Positions 46,861-50,647 of a DNA stretch of 50,647 nucleotides are shown here, in pieces. The position numbers and the translations under genes were made by a program. The notes beneath the pieces were generated by a model. That model was not told the origin of the DNA and did not search any database. It was given only the letters and a program-made list of their open reading frames with translations. Every line of letters begins with the position of its first letter. The stretch's first letter is position 1. The stretch comes from Novosphingobium sp. 17-62-19 (GTDB lineage: Bacteria; Pseudomonadota; Alphaproteobacteria; Sphingomonadales; Sphingomonadaceae): positions 1 through 50,647 of the forward strand of contig NZ_NCII01000009.1 of assembly GCF_002256775.1 (NCBI RefSeq). The letters run 5' to 3'.

Positions 46861-47038
46861 ATCAGCACCTTCCGGGAGGCCACTGCCCGGTGATGGCAAC
46901 GATCATCTCGACGAGAGCCTTGCCAGTGTGCGCGAGGCTTTGACAGGGCTGCGCTATGGCGCAGTGCAACTCACGGTTCACGAGGGCCGGGTCGTCCAAA
47001 TCGACGTAACGGAAAAGCGGCGGCTCAAGCCGAACTGA
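46841..47038 (+). CDS. DUF2292 (OscA/YezD-like) small protein
   Basis: 65 aa. The C-terminal half SVREALTGLRYGAVQLTVHE, then GRVVQIDVTEKRRL, is the DUF2292 pattern. In pseudomonads a member, OscA, is needed to use organic sulfur compounds, and relatives often sit next to sulfur-uptake genes. Start at ATG 46841 with ACAGG upstream; an ATG at 46853 is a second choice. It lies 98 bases before a TonB receptor on the same strand, so that receptor may take up an organosulfur compound. The biochemical role of the protein is unknown. Confidence 0.8.
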   Translation: MNKLMTESAPSGRPLPGDGNDHLDESLASVREALTGLRYGAVQLTVHEGRVVQIDVTEKRRLKPN

Positions 47039-47136
47039 TACGGGCGTCCGACATTTTCACCAGAAACGACAACAAGCAACCGCACCGCTGACCGGACCAC
47101 CGGAAGCATCGCACAAAAAACCATGAGGTCTTTGCG

Positions 47137-49617
47137 ATGAATTTCCGTGTCTTGCTTCTGGCGGGGGCAGCGCCCTTTGCCATTGCTTCGTTCTCCGTTT
47201 CGTCTAGCGCATTCGCTGAAGAGACCGGGCCGGCTTTGGCCGCCACCGCACCAGTTGCCGATGATGAGGCACCGCAGGAATCGTCGGTCGGTACAGGCGC
47301 GAATGACAGCGGCACGATCGTCGTCACCGCGCGCCGTCGTGCCGAGACAGCGCAGGAGGTGCCCCTGGCCATATCCGTGCTGGGCGGTGACCAGATCGAC
47401 AGTACCGGCAGTTTCAACGTGGGCCGCCTGCAGCAATTGACGCCGACGCTGCAATTCTATTCGTCGAACCCGCGCAACACGGCGGTGAACATTCGCGGCC
47501 TGGGCGTGCCGTTCGGGCTGACGAACGACGGGATCGAACAGGGCGTCGGCATCTATATCGATGATGTCTACAATTCGCGCGTGGCTTCGGCGACGTTCGA
47601 CTTTCTGGACGTGAAGCAAATCGAAGTGCTGCGCGGGCCACAGGGCACACTCTACGGCAAGAACACCACGGCAGGTGCGATCAACATCACGACCAACCAG
47701 CCGACCTTCGATTTCGAAGCACGGGCCGAGGCGAGCGTGGGGAACCTGAATTATGTTCAGGCCAAGGCGGCGGTGTCCGGGCCGATTACCGATACGCTGG
47801 CGGCGCGGTTTGCGGTGTCTGCAACCAACCGGCGTGGGACGATCTACAACGTCACTTCGCAGCAGTGGATTCAAAGTCAGGACAACGTGGGTCTGCGTGG
47901 ACAGTTGTTGTTCCAGCCGAGTGAGGCCTTCAGCATCACGCTGGCGGGCGACTACAGCGAGCAGGACGCGGTGTGCTGCGGGTCCGTCTTCGTCCGTACC
48001 GGTTTGACCCAGCGCACGCTCAACCGGCAGTTTGCGGCCTTGGCCGCGGCGCAAGGCTATGTGCCTGCCAGCACCGAGCCTTTCGATCGTGTGACCGATC
48101 TGGATGCCGCATTGCAGGCTGGCAACAAGATCGGCGGTGCGTCGATCAAGGTGAAGTGGGATGTGGGGCCGGGCACGCTGACGTCGGTCACGGCATGGCG
48201 CTTCTGGGACTGGGAGCCAGAGAACGATCGCGACTTTACCGGTCTGCCGATTGTTACGCGATCGCAGAACCCTTCGCAGCAGGACCAGTACACGCAAGAA
48301 CTGCGCTACAACTATAGCGGCGATACGGTGGATTTTGTTGTGGGGGCGTTCGGCTTTTACCAGCGGATCGACACGCAAGGCACGGAATCGCATGGTTCGG
48401 CCTCCACGAAGTGGAACCTTGCGCCGACCAACGCGCTCTACAATTCCAACGTGCTGGACGGGCTGACTGCGCGGAACACGCAGTTCCTGAAGAACACCAG
48501 CCTTGCAGTCTATGGACAGGCGAGCTGGAAGCTGACGCCGGAGCTGACGCTGCAGCTCGGCCTCCGCGTAAACTACGACAAGAAGGACGGCTTCTACCAA
48601 CGCCGGGTTTTTACCGGAGCAGGCACCGAAATTCTCCTCGACGGGACGACCAGTGCGACCAAGACCGCGCAACTGGGGATATTTACGCCGCAGGAAATCG
48701 CGCCGAAATTCAGCGATTGGAATTTCAGCTACGACTTTACCGCCAGCTACAAGGTGGCAGAGGGCGTGCTGGCCTATGCGACCTATGCCAAGTCGTTCAA
48801 GTCAGGCGGGATCAACCAGAACGGCGTGCCCACTGATACGCAGAACAATCCGCTGCTGGGCACAGCAACGGTGAAGCCGGAATCGGTCAATCACTATGAA
48901 GTGGGGATCAAGACCGAGTTTCGCGAGATCGGCGCGATTTTCAACCTTTCGGCCTACCGCACGGACATCAAGGATTATCAGGCCAATGTGAACAACGGCC
49001 AGTTCGGGGTGCTGCGAGGCTATCTGGCCAACGCGGGGGCGGTTCGCTCACAGGGCGTCGAGGCAGACTTCTCGATCCGGCCGAGCGACCGGTTCAACGC
49101 CTATACCAACGCAGCCTACACCGACGCGACCTATCGCACGTTCATCGACGCGCCATGCCCGCCAGAGCTTTCGGGCGGCACCGTGGCGACCGGATCACAT
49201 GTTCCGGGTGCAGCGGGGACGCCGGGTGCGCTCAGCCCTGCCAACTGCGACATATCCGGGCAGCGTCTGCCGGGTGTCTCGAAGTGGTCGTTCTCGTTCG
49301 GGTTCGAAACCAACGCGCCGGTCACCTTCCTGAAGCAGGATGGGCAGATCTATTTCGGCTATGACGGCAGTTACCGGTCGGACTTCTCGTCGAACCCCAG
49401 CGCTTCGACTTACACCAATGTCGGTGGCTACTCGCTGTCGAACTTCCGCGCTGGTTTTCGCACGGACGATGGGTTCGATGTATACGGTTGGGTGCGCAAC
49501 GCATTCGACGAGAACTACTTCGAGCAGTTGTTCGTAGGGCCGGGCAATACCGGGCTGATTGCCGGGCTTCCGGGTGATCCGCGCACGTGGGGGCTTACCC
49601 TGCGCAAGAACTTCTGA
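47137..49617 (+). CDS. TonB-dependent outer membrane receptor next to the DUF2292 gene
   Basis: 826 aa. Signal peptide (LLLAGAAPFAIASFSVSSSA), long acidic linker, TonB box region GTIVVTARRRAETAQEVPLA, plug with IEVLRGPQGTLYGKNTTAGA, then a barrel ending in LRKNF. A loop with several cysteines (AVCCGSVF, DAPCPPEL, ANCDISGQ) is seen. Start at ATG 47137 with GAGG 8 bases upstream. It could serve amine module 2, which ends 1.3 kb upstream, but the adjacent DUF2292 gene makes a sulfur-linked substrate more likely. The gene ends at a hairpin shared with the next gene. Confidence 0.9.
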   Translation: MNFRVLLLAGAAPFAIASFSVSSSAFAEETGPALAATAPVADDEAPQESSVGTGANDSGTIVVTARRRAETAQEVPLAISVLGGDQIDSTGSFNVGRLQQLTPTLQFYSSNPRNTAVNIRGLGVPFGLTNDGIEQGVGIYIDDVYNSRVASATFDFLDVKQIEVLRGPQGTLYGKNTTAGAINITTNQPTFDFEARAEASVGNLNYVQAKAAVSGPITDTLAARFAVSATNRRGTIYNVTSQQWIQSQDNVGLRGQLLFQPSEAFSITLAGDYSEQDAVCCGSVFVRTGLTQRTLNRQFAALAAAQGYVPASTEPFDRVTDLDAALQAGNKIGGASIKVKWDVGPGTLTSVTAWRFWDWEPENDRDFTGLPIVTRSQNPSQQDQYTQELRYNYSGDTVDFVVGAFGFYQRIDTQGTESHGSASTKWNLAPTNALYNSNVLDGLTARNTQFLKNTSLAVYGQASWKLTPELTLQLGLRVNYDKKDGFYQRRVFTGAGTEILLDGTTSATKTAQLGIFTPQEIAPKFSDWNFSYDFTASYKVAEGVLAYATYAKSFKSGGINQNGVPTDTQNNPLLGTATVKPESVNHYEVGIKTEFREIGAIFNLSAYRTDIKDYQANVNNGQFGVLRGYLANAGAVRSQGVEADFSIRPSDRFNAYTNAAYTDATYRTFIDAPCPPELSGGTVATGSHVPGAAGTPGALSPANCDISGQRLPGVSKWSFSFGFETNAPVTFLKQDGQIYFGYDGSYRSDFSSNPSASTYTNVGGYSLSNFRAGFRTDDGFDVYGWVRNAFDENYFEQLFVGPGNTGLIAGLPGDPRTWGLTLRKNF

Positions 49618-49623
49618 CGGCGT

Positions 49624-49651
49624 GAGGCCGGTGGTTTGCGCCACCGGCCTC
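49624..49651. terminator. Terminator hairpin between convergent genes
   Basis: Perfect 11-bp stem GAGGCCGGTGG / CCACCGGCCTC with a 6-base loop TTTGCG, in the 42 bases between the receptor stop (49617) and the AIM24 gene end (49660). No T run on either side, so it may act with Rho or as a bidirectional stem. Confidence 0.65.
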
Positions 49652-49659
49652 GTGGCTGG

Positions 49660-50496
49660 TTAGTTGTTACCCCCGATAAAATCGCCAAGCCCGCCCAGTA
49701 CTGAACCTTCGCCACGGTTCTGGCCACCGCGCGATCCGGCTGCGGCGAGCATCCGCCCGGCGAGGCGCGAGAAGGGCAGGGATTGGATCCAGACCTTTCC
49801 CGGGCCGCGCAGGCGCGCGAAGAACAGGCCTTCGCCGCCGAAGAGCACGGACTTTACGCCGCCAGCGGTGACGAGGTCGAATTCCACCGAGGGTGTATAG
49901 GCGGCAAGGCAGCCGGTATCGACATGGAGTTCCTCGCCGGGGCGCAGCTCTTTCTCAACGATGGTGCCGCCCATTTGCACGAAGACCCAGCCATCGCCTT
50001 CAAGCTTCTGCATGATGAAGCCTTCGCCGCCGAACAGGCCGGTCATTACCTTGCGCTGGAACGCCACGCCGATGGAGACGCCGCGCGCGGCGGCAAGGAA
50101 GCTGTCCTTCTGGCAGATCAGTGTTCCGCCAACGTCCGAAAGCTTCATCGGCAGGATTGCGCCGGGTGTGGGCGAGGCGAAGGCAACGCGGGCCTTGCCA
50201 TGGCCGTTGTGCGTGAAAACGGTGGTGAACAGGCTTTCTCCGGTAACCAGCCGCTTCCCTGCGCCGAGCAGCTTGCCCATGAAGCCGCCTTGCTGATCAG
50301 CCCCGCTGCCATCGCCGAACACGGTGGTCATGCCGATGGCGCCATCCTTCCACACCAGCGCGCCGGCTTCGGCGACGGCGCTTTCGCCTGGATCGAGTTC
50401 GATTTCGAGGAACTGGAGTTCCTGCCCCTTGATCTCGAAATCGATGTCATCGGCAATCGAGGCGCTGCGGTGGTGTGCCCAAGGGCTGCTGGACAT
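49660..50496 (-). CDS. AIM24/TIGR00266-family protein
   Basis: 278 aa soluble protein of the family named after yeast AIM24; beta-rich with repeated short motifs. Family features: EIKGQELQFLEIELDPGES, GGEGFIMQKLEGDGWVFVQ, and LFGGEGLFFARLRGPGKVW, followed by a glycine-rich tail. Function is not established in bacteria. Start at ATG 50496 with GGGAGA upstream; length typical. The 150 bases to the right edge of the window should hold its promoter; no gene was seen there. Confidence 0.88.
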   Translation of the reverse strand: MSSSPWAHHRSASIADDIDFEIKGQELQFLEIELDPGESAVAEAGALVWKDGAIGMTTVFGDGSGADQQGGFMGKLLGAGKRLVTGESLFTTVFTHNGHGKARVAFASPTPGAILPMKLSDVGGTLICQKDSFLAAARGVSIGVAFQRKVMTGLFGGEGFIMQKLEGDGWVFVQMGGTIVEKELRPGEELHVDTGCLAAYTPSVEFDLVTAGGVKSVLFGGEGLFFARLRGPGKVWIQSLPFSRLAGRMLAAAGSRGGQNRGEGSVLGGLGDFIGGNN

Positions 50497-50647
50497 TGTG
50501 GTGGTCTCCCGTTGGATTGACTGATCGAGATGTAGCTATCGGCTGTGACAGGTCGTGTCCCATATGGTGGTGTAGGTTCGCCGGCGTAGCCTTAGCGATC
50601 TCCGGCCAAGCCGGGTTGATCATGCTGCCATAGGGGGCAACGTGATG

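Overview
The window looks like chromosomal DNA of a Sphingomonadaceae alphaproteobacterium, most like Novosphingobium. The signs are GC-rich coding sequence, three TonB-dependent receptors, an UrcA-family protein, a TPR-sulfotransferase beside a receptor, and aromatic-acid genes. No rRNA, tRNA, CRISPR array or phage gene was seen. The only mobile-looking DNA is one small inverted-repeat element at 25283-25555.

Layout. 1-2750 (minus): glycogen genes glgP-glgB, glgB cut by the window edge. 3092-8593: cytochrome b561, a small HTH-like protein, a soluble hybrid histidine kinase with its LuxR-type response regulator, an UrcA protein and a quinone oxidoreductase. 8594-8975: intergenic region with a probable small RNA on the minus strand and the vdh promoter. 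8976-13020: vanillin-type aldehyde dehydrogenase, hydroxycinnamoyl-CoA hydratase-lyase and an FAD oxidoreductase. 13048-14769: alanine dehydrogenase and a divergent Lrp-type regulator that is frameshifted inside its DNA-binding domain.

14723-24145: amine module 1. A TetR regulator lies divergent from a complete tryptophan tryptophylquinone (TTQ) amine dehydrogenase set (heavy chain, MauE, MauD, light chain, monoheme cytochrome c). A TonB receptor, an aldehyde dehydrogenase and an acyl-CoA synthetase follow on the same strand. Together these could take an amine from uptake to an acyl-CoA.

24234-30038: two exported proteins of unknown function facing each other across the inverted-repeat element, then fumC, a small iron-permease-family protein, a DUF3008 protein and the TPR-sulfotransferase. 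30109-37117: a TonB receptor divergent from a second hybrid kinase, whose sensor half is an NCS1-type permease followed by a cysteine cluster; its response regulator is a paralogue of the one at 5840.

37146-45776: amine module 2. A Tat-exported molybdenum aldehyde oxidoreductase with its maturation genes (minus) lies divergent from a second TetR and a second complete TTQ dehydrogenase set (plus). Amine and aldehyde oxidation may both be periplasmic here. 46247-50496: small proteins, a possible structured leader RNA, an OscA/YezD-like (DUF2292) protein, a third TonB receptor and an AIM24-family protein.

The most interesting feature is the pair of paralogous TTQ amine dehydrogenase modules within 30 kb. 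Each has its own TetR and a different route for the aldehyde, and neither has mauG. Two paralogous kinase/regulator pairs, one with a transporter as sensor, lie in the same region.
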